Assembly (NCBI RefSeq): GCF_031846445.1
Contig: NZ_JAVRHR010000002.1
Location: forward strand, 620,001-684,000
Origin: Croceitalea rosinachiae
GTDB lineage: Bacteria > Bacteroidota > Bacteroidia > Flavobacteriales > Flavobacteriaceae
Direction: 5' to 3'
Length of the DNA: 64,000 bases
The stretch's first letter is position 1; each line of letters begins with the position of its first letter. Below the pieces are notes generated by a model. The model did not search any database, was not told where the DNA came from, and saw only the letters and a program-made list of their open reading frames with translations. Positions 52,801-61,048 of the stretch are shown here, in pieces. The position numbers and the translations under genes are program-made.

Positions 52801-52921
52801 TATGTCTCGCACTTATGTCACCAAATAGCGCTTTTCCATCTATGGATTCTAAACTTTGGGAATACCCTGTGCCTATTGCACAAAGCCCTAATGCTAGACT
52901 TACAAGAAATAGTTTTCGCAT
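49889..52921 (-). CDS. Large secreted BNR/VPS10-type beta-propeller protein
   Basis: A 1010-residue protein with a signal peptide (LFLVSLALGLCAIGTGYS). At least ten Asp-box turns (SxDxGxxW type, for example SNDAGITW, STDAGKTW, SNDAGASW, TQDGGKTW, TTDFGETW and TMDGGKNW) indicate a ten-bladed or double beta-propeller as in VPS10/sialidase-like glycosidases and photosystem factor-like proteins. About 250 C-terminal residues form an Ig-like part (GTYKVVLKKGKETFEHSFNLVYDEKS) and a helical end. No sialidase catalytic set is visible. No T9SS sorting tail is recognisable. A LolA-like secreted protein precedes it by 60 bases. Confidence 0.88.
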   Translation of the reverse strand: MRKLFLVSLALGLCAIGTGYSQSLESIDGKALFGDISARHIGPALMSGRINDMEIHPTNSRIIYAGTAGGGVWKSNDSGTSFNPIFDDYCQSIGAVALDPNDPDKTIYVGTGETWTRNSVSVGDGLYKSVDGGANWIKLGFENSERIANIIINPNNSNEVYIAVLGALWGDNEERGVYKSNDAGITWEKLLYVDQKTGCADLAIDPKNSNILYASMWEFRRTAWSFESGGANSALYKSTDAGKTWNKIHNGFPEGKLGRLAIAVAPSNPKVLYTVIEAEKNERKGLYRSNDAGASWEQLNNDFGITVRPFYFSRIVVDPKNEDVVVKAGLSGSISRDGGKTFKNLGNMHSDIHDIVFSIKDSDVMYVGTDGGVYRSWDGGTNMEIVENLPLSQFYQISVDDAEPYNVYGGLQDNGSWWGPSSSPGGVEARDWNSVGYGDGFRVLKHPTKNIIYSEMQGADNVWRTDVDRNLTKTIQPLQVSEDQKLRWNWNAPMAVSIHQPDRFYMGSQYVHKSEDMGDSWTIISPDLTTNNRTKQNQEDSGGLSKDNSGAENHTTIFTIAESPLDEKVIWVGTDDGNVQVTQDGGKTWTNTIENVSGLPANTWCYHIEASTFNKGTAYAVFDGHTMNDKNPYAYKTTDFGETWTNIISDDVVGFVRNIQEDYVNPDLLFLGTEFGLYITMDGGKNWKKFMNNMPSVAIHFIDLQKRTSDLVMGTHGRGVIIIDDISPLRDINNDILAKNVHFFETPETVIDETSVFSGNFGSETQFVGSNKTKDVQIKYYLKKRHTFGKMTMEIQDMEGNLIAELGPGKSKGINIVNWNYTRKQPKVAKGKTFTFGGFTSPQVPAGTYKVVLKKGKETFEHSFNLVYDEKSPLTSGDRELKNSTTMQLYDMTQELAYLVYEVDEILTNAEANGDSKTVSKLTTLKETLVITTGDNYVGSAEPQLREKMTDLYSKLASSYDRPSNAELENLKVIVSRFTKAKEDFLKLKTKYFKKQPLELKSFETFLESK

Positions 52922-52981
52922 GATTTATAGTTTTTTAAGAAAAAGAGACTCATAACAGGTTCTCTTATAAGTTAATAGCTA

Positions 52982-53749
52982 TTATTTTTTCTCTTCGGCC
53001 ATTTCTGCAGGGAATGCAAATAAAGTCGAATCTATCGTTGGGTTGAGTTCGATAGTATCAATAGTTATAGGCTGCGATTGACCATCTTTCACACCTTGTG
53101 TCATTGAAAACGGAAAGTAGAGACCATCGACTTCTTGGTAATCACTCATTGTAGTCTCGGACATTTGCCCTTTAGCCGGCCCTGATTTTATTTCTTGATG
53201 AATTGCAATTGGCACAAAATTTTCTGTGTCAAAAAAGTAAAATGACACATCATCTTCTTGATTTCCATCAACAGTAACAGGTTCTTTAATCAATTTGATT
53301 TTATACGTTTCTGCCCCATCAATAGTTTCTTTTCCTAACAATTCAGCGGTATACCCTTTTTCTTTATAATCCATAAATGAATCAGGAAAATCATTGGTGT
53401 CCAATTTAAAATTTGCAGTCTGTTCCGCATCACTTTTCTCTGCTTTCATCGTCATGAAATTATGACTCCATAGCGTTTCGCCATCATACACTCCTTGCTT
53501 GAGTTCCTTTCCCTGAAAGTTTATAACAGTCATTTGTTTTCCGTCTTTCATTTGATAGATTTCTAAGGGAATCTCCATACCACCTTGATTTACCTTGGCT
53601 GTCATTTTCATTCCTTCTATATTCTTCCAATTATCCATACCACCGGTATTTTCAAAATAATTGGAAATAATTTCATCAACTGTTTGCGCTTGTAGCGGAA
53701 TTACAAATGCAAAAAGTAAAATAGTAATACTAATTTTTAGTGTTTTCAT
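52982..53749 (-). CDS. LolA-like outer-membrane lipoprotein-sorting protein
   Basis: A 255-residue protein with a signal peptide (FAFVIPLQAQTVDE). It reads as a half-barrel: GGMDNWKNIEGMKMTAKVNQGGMEIPLEIYQMKDGKQMTVI, TYKIKLIKE, FYFFDTENFVPIAIHQEIKSG and MSDYQEVDGLYFPFSM. This matches the LolA/LppX fold family widely labelled outer membrane lipoprotein-sorting protein in this group. Whether it carries lipoproteins or another lipid cannot be told. It is encoded ahead of the BNR gene in the same direction. Confidence 0.78.
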   Translation of the reverse strand: MKTLKISITILLFAFVIPLQAQTVDEIISNYFENTGGMDNWKNIEGMKMTAKVNQGGMEIPLEIYQMKDGKQMTVINFQGKELKQGVYDGETLWSHNFMTMKAEKSDAEQTANFKLDTNDFPDSFMDYKEKGYTAELLGKETIDGAETYKIKLIKEPVTVDGNQEDDVSFYFFDTENFVPIAIHQEIKSGPAKGQMSETTMSDYQEVDGLYFPFSMTQGVKDGQSQPITIDTIELNPTIDSTLFAFPAEMAEEKK

Positions 53750-53900
53750 TTTAAGTAATTTTGTTAGAATTAGCTATAGGTATTAAGGTAAAGCAAATTG
53801 TTACACTTTAATCTAATTAAATAAGATTTAGATTTTGTGAAAAATGATTTTTAACAAGTAAAACATCTAAATTTATATCTTTATATGGTAAAAATATCAT

Positions 53901-54797
53901 ATGAAGTTTGGTAAAGTCGATAACCCCGAATTAATAGATTTCACTTTCCCTTTAGATCATCCGGATACAGGAGTTTTGCTGTCAAATAACAACGATGCAA
54001 AACCATTACAGGTTCATATTGGTTGTGCGAAATGGAATCGACAAGATCTTAAGAATTTCTATCCCAGAGGAACAAAAGATGAATTGGAGTATTATTCAAC
54101 ACAATTCAATTCTATAGAGTTAAATGCAACCTTTTATCGAATATTTCCTGCTGAAACCTACCAAAAATGGTATGACAAAACCCCTTCAAATTTTAAGTTT
54201 TTCCCAAAAATGAATAATGAGGTCAGCCATTTACGCCGAATGAACGAAAAAGTATATGGAGTTGTAGATCGCTATTTGGAAGTAACTTCTTTGTTGAAAG
54301 AGAAATTAGGAACAATTTTTTTACAAATGCACAATAACTTTGGGCCAAAAAACTGGGATAGGGTAGTACGTTTTATAGAATATTGGCCGAATGAATTTCC
54401 ATTAGCTATGGAGTTTAGACATACAGATTGGTTTAATGATGAAAAAGTTTCTCAAGAATTATATCACTTATTACAAGAAAACAATATTGCCAACGTTTTA
54501 GTTGACACGGCCGGCAGAAGAGATATTATGCACATGAGATTGACCACAAACGAGGCTTTTGTGCGTTATGTAGGGGCAAATCATCCTACTGATTATACAC
54601 GATTAGAAGATTGGGTAAAAAAGTTAAAAGATTGGAAGTCTTTGGGTTTAAGTAAAATACATTTTTTTGTCCATCAAAATATGGAGTTAGAATCTCCTTT
54701 ATTATCGGCATATTTTATTGACAACCTTAATCGTAAATTGAAGACTAATCTGCAAATACCAAAAACGCTTGGTGACCAACAGCCTGGCCTTTTTTAA
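53901..54797 (+). CDS. DUF72 family protein
   Basis: A 298-residue beta-alpha barrel protein. It has VHIGCAKWNRQDLKNFYP, YYSTQFNSIELNATFYRIFPAETYQKWYDKTPSNFKFFPKMNNEVSH, LGTIFLQMHNNFGPKNWDR, LAMEFRHTDWFN, and MHMRLTTNEAFVRYVG. These are the landmarks of DUF72 (YecE), a TIM-barrel family of unknown activity. It has full length. The stop overlaps the psd stop on the other strand by four bases. Confidence 0.92.
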   Translation: MKFGKVDNPELIDFTFPLDHPDTGVLLSNNNDAKPLQVHIGCAKWNRQDLKNFYPRGTKDELEYYSTQFNSIELNATFYRIFPAETYQKWYDKTPSNFKFFPKMNNEVSHLRRMNEKVYGVVDRYLEVTSLLKEKLGTIFLQMHNNFGPKNWDRVVRFIEYWPNEFPLAMEFRHTDWFNDEKVSQELYHLLQENNIANVLVDTAGRRDIMHMRLTTNEAFVRYVGANHPTDYTRLEDWVKKLKDWKSLGLSKIHFFVHQNMELESPLLSAYFIDNLNRKLKTNLQIPKTLGDQQPGLF

Positions 54798-55645
54798 TAA
54801 GTAGATCCCATTTCGACAAAAGTGTTCATGGAGTGAAATCTCGGTGTTAGTGGTGAAGCCATGCAACAAGTTGACCCCAAATGAAATAGAGCCAACTCAT
54901 TCAACTTTTTGACTTTTGCCCCTTCGAAAATATCATTACCTAATTCTATTGTACCCACTGCTGGACCTCCTACTATTGATAAATACCATATTTTACCTTT
55001 AGTGTCCGTAATGTCAATATTACACCGCTCATTTCTAAAAGCTGGTAAAGAGGGGTTTTGTTTGTAGATCCACGGACGTAAAACAACCAAATCGCCAGGT
55101 ACGTGTTGTATTCTTGTAATAGTTCCATCAATAGGTGCGTGAATCCTATGATAGTTTTTATTGTGTAAAAAAACATTGGTGAACGTATAATCTTTCGGAA
55201 TACTATTTTTTTTCAATCCAAAAACCGTATCAACAGTTTTTATATCATATTTTACATGCACATTTTTTATACTATCTACTTTTCCTTCTTCACACAAAAG
55301 TCCTTCACATGGCCAAACGGTGTTACTTTTGCTTATAGGTAGACTTTTAAATTCTCTAGTAAAGAAATCTTGAAAGGTATCGAAAGAAGATTTTCCAAAC
55401 GGGGGTTTGAACTTATCAAGATAGTCTTTATCTGTATAATTTAGTTTGATATAGGGTTTGATGATGTGTTTGGATGCTTTTGTATTGTAAAAATTGGAAT
55501 ACCATGCCGAAATACTTCGTTGTAGGTTACTTGGAACTGCTCCCCAAACATTAACAGATAAAAATTTGTAAAAATAAGCTCTCCAGCGGGGCACTTTAAA
55601 TATAGTAAAACTGGGATCGGAATAATAAGGTGATGCAGTTTCCAT
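54794..55645 (-). CDS. psd: Phosphatidylserine decarboxylase-type protein
   Basis: A 283-residue member of the psd family, which makes phosphatidylethanolamine at the inner membrane. It has SSFDTFQDFFTREFKSLPI, the His region HNKNYHRIHAPIDGTITRI, VPGDL, VVGGPAVGTIEL, and the self-cleavage motif LGST (residues 256-259) in LFHLGSTCCMAS. The serine of LGST would become the pyruvoyl group. It lacks a clear N-terminal membrane segment. It stands alone. It is relevant because the LTA-synthase-like gene at 62490 may use phosphatidylethanolamine or phosphatidylglycerol as donor. Confidence 0.88.
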   Translation of the reverse strand: METASPYYSDPSFTIFKVPRWRAYFYKFLSVNVWGAVPSNLQRSISAWYSNFYNTKASKHIIKPYIKLNYTDKDYLDKFKPPFGKSSFDTFQDFFTREFKSLPISKSNTVWPCEGLLCEEGKVDSIKNVHVKYDIKTVDTVFGLKKNSIPKDYTFTNVFLHNKNYHRIHAPIDGTITRIQHVPGDLVVLRPWIYKQNPSLPAFRNERCNIDITDTKGKIWYLSIVGGPAVGTIELGNDIFEGAKVKKLNELALFHLGSTCCMASPLTPRFHSMNTFVEMGSTY

Positions 55646-55821
55646 GATGATTGATAATGATTGCTTGTTTATTGGTTCTTGAATTTATCTTATCCACAAT
55701 TCCAAAACCAATCAATTAAGAAAACTTTATTGTTGTATTAACAAACATTATAATTCTGTAAAAGTATTTGTTAAAATTAAAAGAAGAGAACCGATTAAAG
55801 CCTTAAAACGTATTTCTAATA

Positions 55822-55829
55822 TAATTTTG
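55822..55829 (+). promoter_or_regulatory. Probable -7 box (TAATTTTG)
   Basis: It matches TAnnTTTG and ends 13 bases before the ATG of the thioesterase gene. Confidence 0.45.
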
Positions 55830-55842
55830 TAAAAAAAATAAA

Positions 55843-56247
55843 ATGCGCTTTCATACACGTAAATGGGTTAAACCTGAAGATTTAAATGCAAATGGAACTT
55901 TATTTGGGGGTAAAGTACTTGCTTGGATTGATGAAGAAGCGGCACTTTATAGCATCATACAGCTCGAGAACAGAAGAGTGGTGACCAAATATATGTCTGA
56001 GATAAACTTCATGAGCACGGCCATCGAGGGTGATGTTATTGAAATAGGCATTGACGTATTCAAATTTGGTAAGAGTTCACTAAATCTAAATTGTGAGGTC
56101 CGCAATAAGATGACTCAAGAAACCATCGTGACAGTTGATAATATTATAATGGTCAATCTTGATGAACATGGAAAACCCAAGCCACATGGTAAGACCAAAA
56201 TAGAATTTGTAAAAGATAGACTCGCTAAAAAAGAAAAGGATAATTAA
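55843..56247 (+). CDS. Acyl-CoA thioesterase, hotdog fold (YciA-like)
   Basis: A 134-residue protein. It has VKPEDLNANGTLFGGKVLAWIDEEAALYS, the hotdog helix with the catalytic acidic residue, followed by YMSEINFMSTAIEGDVIEIGIDVFKFGKSSLNLNCEVRN. This is the acyl-CoA thioesterase/BFIT subfamily (YciA type). It hydrolyses acyl-CoA of unknown chain length. It has its own promoter box and is followed by a 537-base gap. Confidence 0.88.
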   Translation: MRFHTRKWVKPEDLNANGTLFGGKVLAWIDEEAALYSIIQLENRRVVTKYMSEINFMSTAIEGDVIEIGIDVFKFGKSSLNLNCEVRNKMTQETIVTVDNIIMVNLDEHGKPKPHGKTKIEFVKDRLAKKEKDN

Positions 56248-56784
56248 ATTTTTTTTATACTAACCTGTTTTCTAGTATTTTAAAAATCTTTACTTTAATT
56301 ATTAGTTTAGAAATATCTTATTTTAAGATAGCATCTCTGTTCATAATCGTTTGTATTCTTGGTCTTATCCAGTTTTGAAAATTTAATACTTCATCAAATT
56401 TTTCGAAATCTTAAATATATTCATCTGTTTTTCTGTTAGTTAGATCTAATAAGTAATGCTATCAATGAAGCTATTTCGTAGCTATCATCATAGATTTTAA
56501 CTGTAATTGTTTTTCCATATAATTTGTGCTTTCTCTTCTAATATTTCCATGTTTTGTTTTTCTTCTCATCATATGAAAAAATTGAAATTAATGCTACTTG
56601 AGATAAGAGTTTTTTATAAAAAAAATTACTATACCTACAAATAAGTCATTTTGACAACAAATAACCGCCCATAGGTAACAAATAATTGCAAACAGCGCAT
56701 GAAATAGAGAGTTTTAAAATAATATAAACCAGATTGTTAGCCAGTTTTAATGGATTAGAACAATCTCTTCTAAAGTTTTAGTCG
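56248..56784. other. 537-base intergenic region with a decayed gene
   Basis: It is very AT-rich. The minus strand between 56318 and 56550 carries remnants of a protein (separate entry). The rest shows no further coding signal, repeats or good terminators. The promoter of the histidine kinase cluster should be near its right end, but I find no clean TAnnTTTG there. Confidence 0.5.
56318..56550 (-). pseudogene. Decayed small gene (frameshifts and stop)
   Basis: Read on the minus strand from ATG 56548-56550: MEILEEKAQII in one frame, then YGKTITVKIYDDSYEIASLI in the next, then LDLTNRKTDEYI, a stop, and DFEKFDEVLNFQNWIRPRIQ and TIMNRDAILK ending in TAA at 56318-56320. Joined, these give about 78 residues of a plausible charged helical protein. 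Two frame changes and one internal stop show decay. I do not recognise the family. It may be a small accessory or toxin-antitoxin remnant, but that is speculation. Confidence 0.55.
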
Positions 56785-58524
56785 TTGGATACTAGAGAAT
56801 TACTATCGCAATTATCAAAGTTAGAAAATGGTCTCGACCGTTTTTCTTTTTCTGAATTAAACAGCTCAGAAGCTGCAAAATTAAAAAGGTCTTTTGCTTC
56901 TTTTAAGAATGGTCTAGAAACCAAGGTTTTTGGAGATTACCAAGAAATAGCAGTTGATTTTGAAGAAATAAAACCCTCGAACATTTCAACTCGAGAGGAA
57001 CATAATGTAATTGCAAATGTTAGTCATGAGATTAGAACACCATTGAATGGAATTATGGGCTTTATTGATTTGTTGAAAGAAACAGAATTAAGTCAAGAAC
57101 AATTAGAATTGATCAGTGCGTTAGGGTCGGCATCACAAAACTTAATGAATATAACCAATGAACTCTTAGAATTTTCAAAACTAGCTACAGGAAGAGAAAA
57201 GTTTACAAAAGTTCCTTTCAATTTGAACAATCTGGTTAATGAAGTTGGTTTTTTATGTAAGACTTTGATCACTAATAAAAATATTGCATTGAATGTTACT
57301 TTAGATAAAAATGTGCCTAAAAACCTCGTTGGTGATCCATCTAGGCTTTCTCAAATACTATTAAATCTGCTTGGTAACGCTATAAAGTTTGTCCAAAAAG
57401 GAAAAATAGAGCTCGTAGTGAGTCTAAAAGCCAATGAAACCCATAAAACCTATTTACAATTTAACATTATGGATACCGGTATCGGTATTGCAAATGATAA
57501 ATTAAAACAGATTTTCGAGACCTATAAACAGGCTGAATCTGATATCCAATTAAAATATGGTGGTTCAGGACTGGGGTTGAGTATTGTCAAAGAATTGGTT
57601 GAAAAGTTAGGTGGCTGCATAGCAGTTAGTAGCACCTTAGGTAAGGGAACAACATTCAAAGTAGTTTTGCCTTTTGAGAAAAATACGAAAGGAGCTGAGC
57701 AGAAAAAATTAAATACGCCGAGCAATCCAAATAAGAAAAAAAGTCTTACAGGGACTAAAATATTGGTTTTTGAGGATAATATGTTAAATCAAAAACTGAT
57801 GGAAAATCGCCTTAAAACCTGGGGTTGCGATACGTTTATTACAGATAATGGTATATATGGACTAAAACTATTGGAAAACCATCATTTTGATTTGGTATTA
57901 ATGGATTTAAAAATGCCGAATATGAGCGGTTTTCAAATTTCAGATCGGATAAGAAATAGTGTTGACAAACAAATTAAAAACATTCCGATTATTGCATTAT
58001 CCGCTGATTACAGTTCAGTAGATAAAGAAAACTGTGATAGAGTGGGGATTACTGATTTCATCCTTAAGCCATACAATGCAGATGAACTGCATGCATTAAT
58101 AGAACATAACTTGTACAAAATAAATAATATAAGGGATATCAGGTCAAAAACAGTCCCAATAGTAGATGAATCAAGATTGGTGAATCTCGATTCTATTTTA
58201 GAAGAGTGCTTGGGTCAAACAGAACTTTTAGATGAGTTGATAAGACTTTTTAAGCAAAACATATTTGAGTTCATTGGTAAAGTAAAAATGCACTTACAAA
58301 GCAATAATGTACAAGGTATAGGCTTTGCTACCCATAAGATTAAGTCGTCTTTAAAAATGATGGAGACAAGAACCTTATCAGAAATATGTGAACAAATCTC
58401 TGAGGTATGCAAAACAAGCAGTAACCATAAAAACCTTGATTTGTTATATGACCGATTCTTAAAGGAATATCCAAAAGTTGAGCGACAAATAGATTATGAA
58501 ATCAATAAGCTAAAAACAAACTAA
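56785..58524 (+). CDS. Soluble hybrid histidine kinase with receiver and HPt domains
   Basis: A 579-residue kinase starting at TTG 56785, since the first internal ATG lies inside the kinase core. Order: about 70 residues without recognised sensor; HisKA with His81 in NVSHEIRTPLNGI; the ATPase part with LLNLLGNAIKF, DTGIGIANDKLKQIF and GGSGLGLSIVKEL; receiver with Asp374 in LVLMDLKMP; and an HPt domain with His517 in ATHKIKSSLKMM. There is no membrane segment. This makes a complete His-Asp-His relay in one chain. The final acceptor is most likely the receiver-only protein encoded 16 bases downstream. Confidence 0.92.
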   Translation: MDTRELLSQLSKLENGLDRFSFSELNSSEAAKLKRSFASFKNGLETKVFGDYQEIAVDFEEIKPSNISTREEHNVIANVSHEIRTPLNGIMGFIDLLKETELSQEQLELISALGSASQNLMNITNELLEFSKLATGREKFTKVPFNLNNLVNEVGFLCKTLITNKNIALNVTLDKNVPKNLVGDPSRLSQILLNLLGNAIKFVQKGKIELVVSLKANETHKTYLQFNIMDTGIGIANDKLKQIFETYKQAESDIQLKYGGSGLGLSIVKELVEKLGGCIAVSSTLGKGTTFKVVLPFEKNTKGAEQKKLNTPSNPNKKKSLTGTKILVFEDNMLNQKLMENRLKTWGCDTFITDNGIYGLKLLENHHFDLVLMDLKMPNMSGFQISDRIRNSVDKQIKNIPIIALSADYSSVDKENCDRVGITDFILKPYNADELHALIEHNLYKINNIRDIRSKTVPIVDESRLVNLDSILEECLGQTELLDELIRLFKQNIFEFIGKVKMHLQSNNVQGIGFATHKIKSSLKMMETRTLSEICEQISEVCKTSSNHKNLDLLYDRFLKEYPKVERQIDYEINKLKTN

Positions 58525-58540
58525 ACCAAACACCCCCATA

Positions 58541-58921
58541 TTGGAACCAAAAAAACTACTATTAGCTGAAGACGACGCGATGTTGGCTTCCTTATTAAAA
58601 TATAGGTTAGAAAAAGATGGCTATGCGGTAGCCATTAAATCAAATGGCAGAGAAGTAAAACGAGATATTGCTGAACACCTGCCAGATGCAATCATTTGCG
58701 ACGTGATGATGCCATATTTTTCAGGTATTGAGCTTGTTGATTATTTACGGAACGATTTAAAATCAGACATCCCCATTATCCTAATCTCGGCAGCATCCAA
58801 TGAAGAAAATGTAATAAGTGCCTTTAAAATGGGTGCCAATGATTTTATTGCTAAACCGGTGAGTCCATCAGAATTATTGATCAGGGTCTCGAGAGAAATT
58901 GATAGATACTATTGTTCTTAG
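58541..58921 (+). CDS. Single-domain response regulator
   Basis: A 126-residue receiver, start TTG 58541. It has LLLAEDDAM, Asp54 in ICDVMMPYFSG, ILISAASNEENV and the lysine in DFIAKPVSP. No output domain. It would accept phosphate from the HPt of the kinase just upstream and act by binding another protein; the HEAT-repeat protein encoded next, with a 10-base overlap, is the obvious candidate. Confidence 0.92.
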   Translation: MEPKKLLLAEDDAMLASLLKYRLEKDGYAVAIKSNGREVKRDIAEHLPDAIICDVMMPYFSGIELVDYLRNDLKSDIPIILISAASNEENVISAFKMGANDFIAKPVSPSELLIRVSREIDRYYCS

Positions 58922-61047
58922 CTGCCAAAACATATAACCTTCCCTTTTTCATTAGTTCCCCAAAAATACATACTGATCTTTTGTGGGATCTGACTATGTT
59001 ATTCGTTGTTTTAGCGGGACTATATTTCTTTTTCATATTTATATTTAAGAAGAGAACTTCTGTTATGTTCTCAAAAAGAAAGAACAAACGCTACGAACTG
59101 GCTCCTATCATTAGTAATTTTCTGTTCCATAGTCCACAAGATCCAAAAGAGGAGCAGAAGGAATATGTAGAATTAAAAATCAAAATACGAGAATATCTTA
59201 GCAGCAAATATTTTAGAACCATACTGGCTGATATTCTTTTCGATCTTCAAAAAGATGTAGCAGGCGGCACAAGACAGCGCCTTTTTAAGTTGTATGTGGA
59301 ATTAGGTTTGCATCATGACTCTTATAAAAAACTAGCAAGCTGGCGTTGGAATATTGTATCGCAAGGTATTCTTGAACTTTCACAGATGAAAGTCTCTGAC
59401 GCTTTTCATTTCATTTCAAAGTTTGTTAATGACAAGAGAGGAGTAGTAAGAAAACAAGCAGAAATTTCGATTGTATCCCTTAAATCAGAGGGAATTAATT
59501 ATTTGCTTGATACTACAAAATATGCTATCAGCGAATGGCAGCAACTAAAGCTAATCGAAGCTTTAGGTAGCATAGAAAACTATAGACCGCCCAAGTTCAA
59601 AGCATGGCTAATCTCTCCTAATAAAGACGTTGTATTGTTTTGTTTGCGATTAATTAAACATTTCAATCAAAATGAAGCTTCAGAATCAATTGCTGAATTA
59701 GTAAAACATAAAAACGATGAAGTAAAAATTGCTGCAGTTCTCTGTATCAAAGATTTCAATTTTTCAGAACATCTGGATATTCTCAAGAAAGTATTTTGGA
59801 AGTGTAGTGCGTTGGTTAAAGTGGAAATTTTAAATACTATTAGTCAGGTCGGTGATGAAGGCGACTTAATGTTTTTGCATGAAATCGGTAGACTAGAAAG
59901 CAATTTTGCCGTTGTAAACAGAGCTCATGGAGCAATAAATACTATTTCACCGGACTCTATACTGCCAACGAAAGATATTATTGAAAATCTTGCTTCTCCA
60001 ATTACTAAATCCATTAGCGGACTTTATGATTTAGACTTTCTTGAAATTGAGGTTGAATTTACTGAAGTCGTTATCAAAGAAGATGCGGAAATTGAGACTA
60101 AAGAGATTGAAGTAGATGAAATAGAGATTTATGATTTGTTAGAAAAGCATACAAATACAAGGGAACAACCACCAAAAGAAATTCCCGAAAAGCCTGATTT
60201 CGCGATAGAAGAAATGGAGCATGAACTTGATAAATCACTAAATAATTCATTAGGACTGTTAGATATAAAGGAATCAGATGATAATAAAGATTTGACCGAG
60301 GTTCAAAACGATTATACCGAAATGTCGTCTGAAGAGCGGAATAAGTTTATAGACACTATTGAAAGTGTCGGTGATAAACGCGAAATACAGTTGTTGGAAT
60401 TCATCATGGAAAATGAAGATGATACAGAATTGCGTTTTAGAGCCTTTAACACCTTAAAACAAGTAGGCATGGGAGCAACTAAAAAAGTTCCCACTTCAAT
60501 AACCTCAACACCTCGAACAGAAGCCAAATCAGAATTTGAAGCTTCAGAAATAATACTACCAGAACATAGTATTTTTTATGAGCTCTATCAATATGCATCT
60601 GATAATGATTCTAAGGAAATTCTGATTAAAGAAATCATAGCTGTTGGTGATAAAAAAGAAATCCCTTTTTTAGAACAATTGTGCAGAACAGAAAGTAATA
60701 ACATCCAAAAGCTAGCAAAAAAAGCCATCAAACAGATTAATAAAATTAGTATAGGTCAATCAGGCAATGCTAATCTTATCTACACCAAAAATGAAGACCA
60801 AGAAAACATTCAGCATGATATTAGCGAAATGGATTTCAATGACTTACAATCATTGCTAGATGAAACTAAGGTAGATCCATCAATGCAGAAAAGAAGCGAA
60901 GATGAGCGCATTCCATTGGAACTTTGTTTTCTATATGACGAATTGGGCATCTTATATGGCACGAATAATAAAAAAGAAGATTTGGGCCTCAATTTTGAAT
61001 TATCCAGAGAATATGAAGTAATGGTAAAAACTGAAAATATAGTATAA
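58912..61047 (+). CDS. HEAT-repeat membrane protein of the surface-glycan cluster
   Basis: A 711-residue protein from TTG 58912 (first ATG is 58996). One membrane segment lies near residues 25-50 (LTMLFVVLAGLYFFFIFIFKK). A helical-repeat region follows (about 90-330), with units such as SKFVNDKRGVVRKQAEISIVSL, AVLCIKDFNFSEHLDILKK. After a long acidic linker (about 365-460), two more HEAT-like units (GDKREIQLLEFIMENEDD, GDKKEIPFLEQLCRTESN) follow. No enzymatic motif is seen. It would be a cytoplasmic scaffold anchored at the membrane, between the relay and the glycosyltransferase encoded one base downstream. Confidence 0.82.
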   Translation: MFLAAKTYNLPFFISSPKIHTDLLWDLTMLFVVLAGLYFFFIFIFKKRTSVMFSKRKNKRYELAPIISNFLFHSPQDPKEEQKEYVELKIKIREYLSSKYFRTILADILFDLQKDVAGGTRQRLFKLYVELGLHHDSYKKLASWRWNIVSQGILELSQMKVSDAFHFISKFVNDKRGVVRKQAEISIVSLKSEGINYLLDTTKYAISEWQQLKLIEALGSIENYRPPKFKAWLISPNKDVVLFCLRLIKHFNQNEASESIAELVKHKNDEVKIAAVLCIKDFNFSEHLDILKKVFWKCSALVKVEILNTISQVGDEGDLMFLHEIGRLESNFAVVNRAHGAINTISPDSILPTKDIIENLASPITKSISGLYDLDFLEIEVEFTEVVIKEDAEIETKEIEVDEIEIYDLLEKHTNTREQPPKEIPEKPDFAIEEMEHELDKSLNNSLGLLDIKESDDNKDLTEVQNDYTEMSSEERNKFIDTIESVGDKREIQLLEFIMENEDDTELRFRAFNTLKQVGMGATKKVPTSITSTPRTEAKSEFEASEIILPEHSIFYELYQYASDNDSKEILIKEIIAVGDKKEIPFLEQLCRTESNNIQKLAKKAIKQINKISIGQSGNANLIYTKNEDQENIQHDISEMDFNDLQSLLDETKVDPSMQKRSEDERIPLELCFLYDELGILYGTNNKKEDLGLNFELSREYEVMVKTENIV

Positions 61048-61048
61048 G

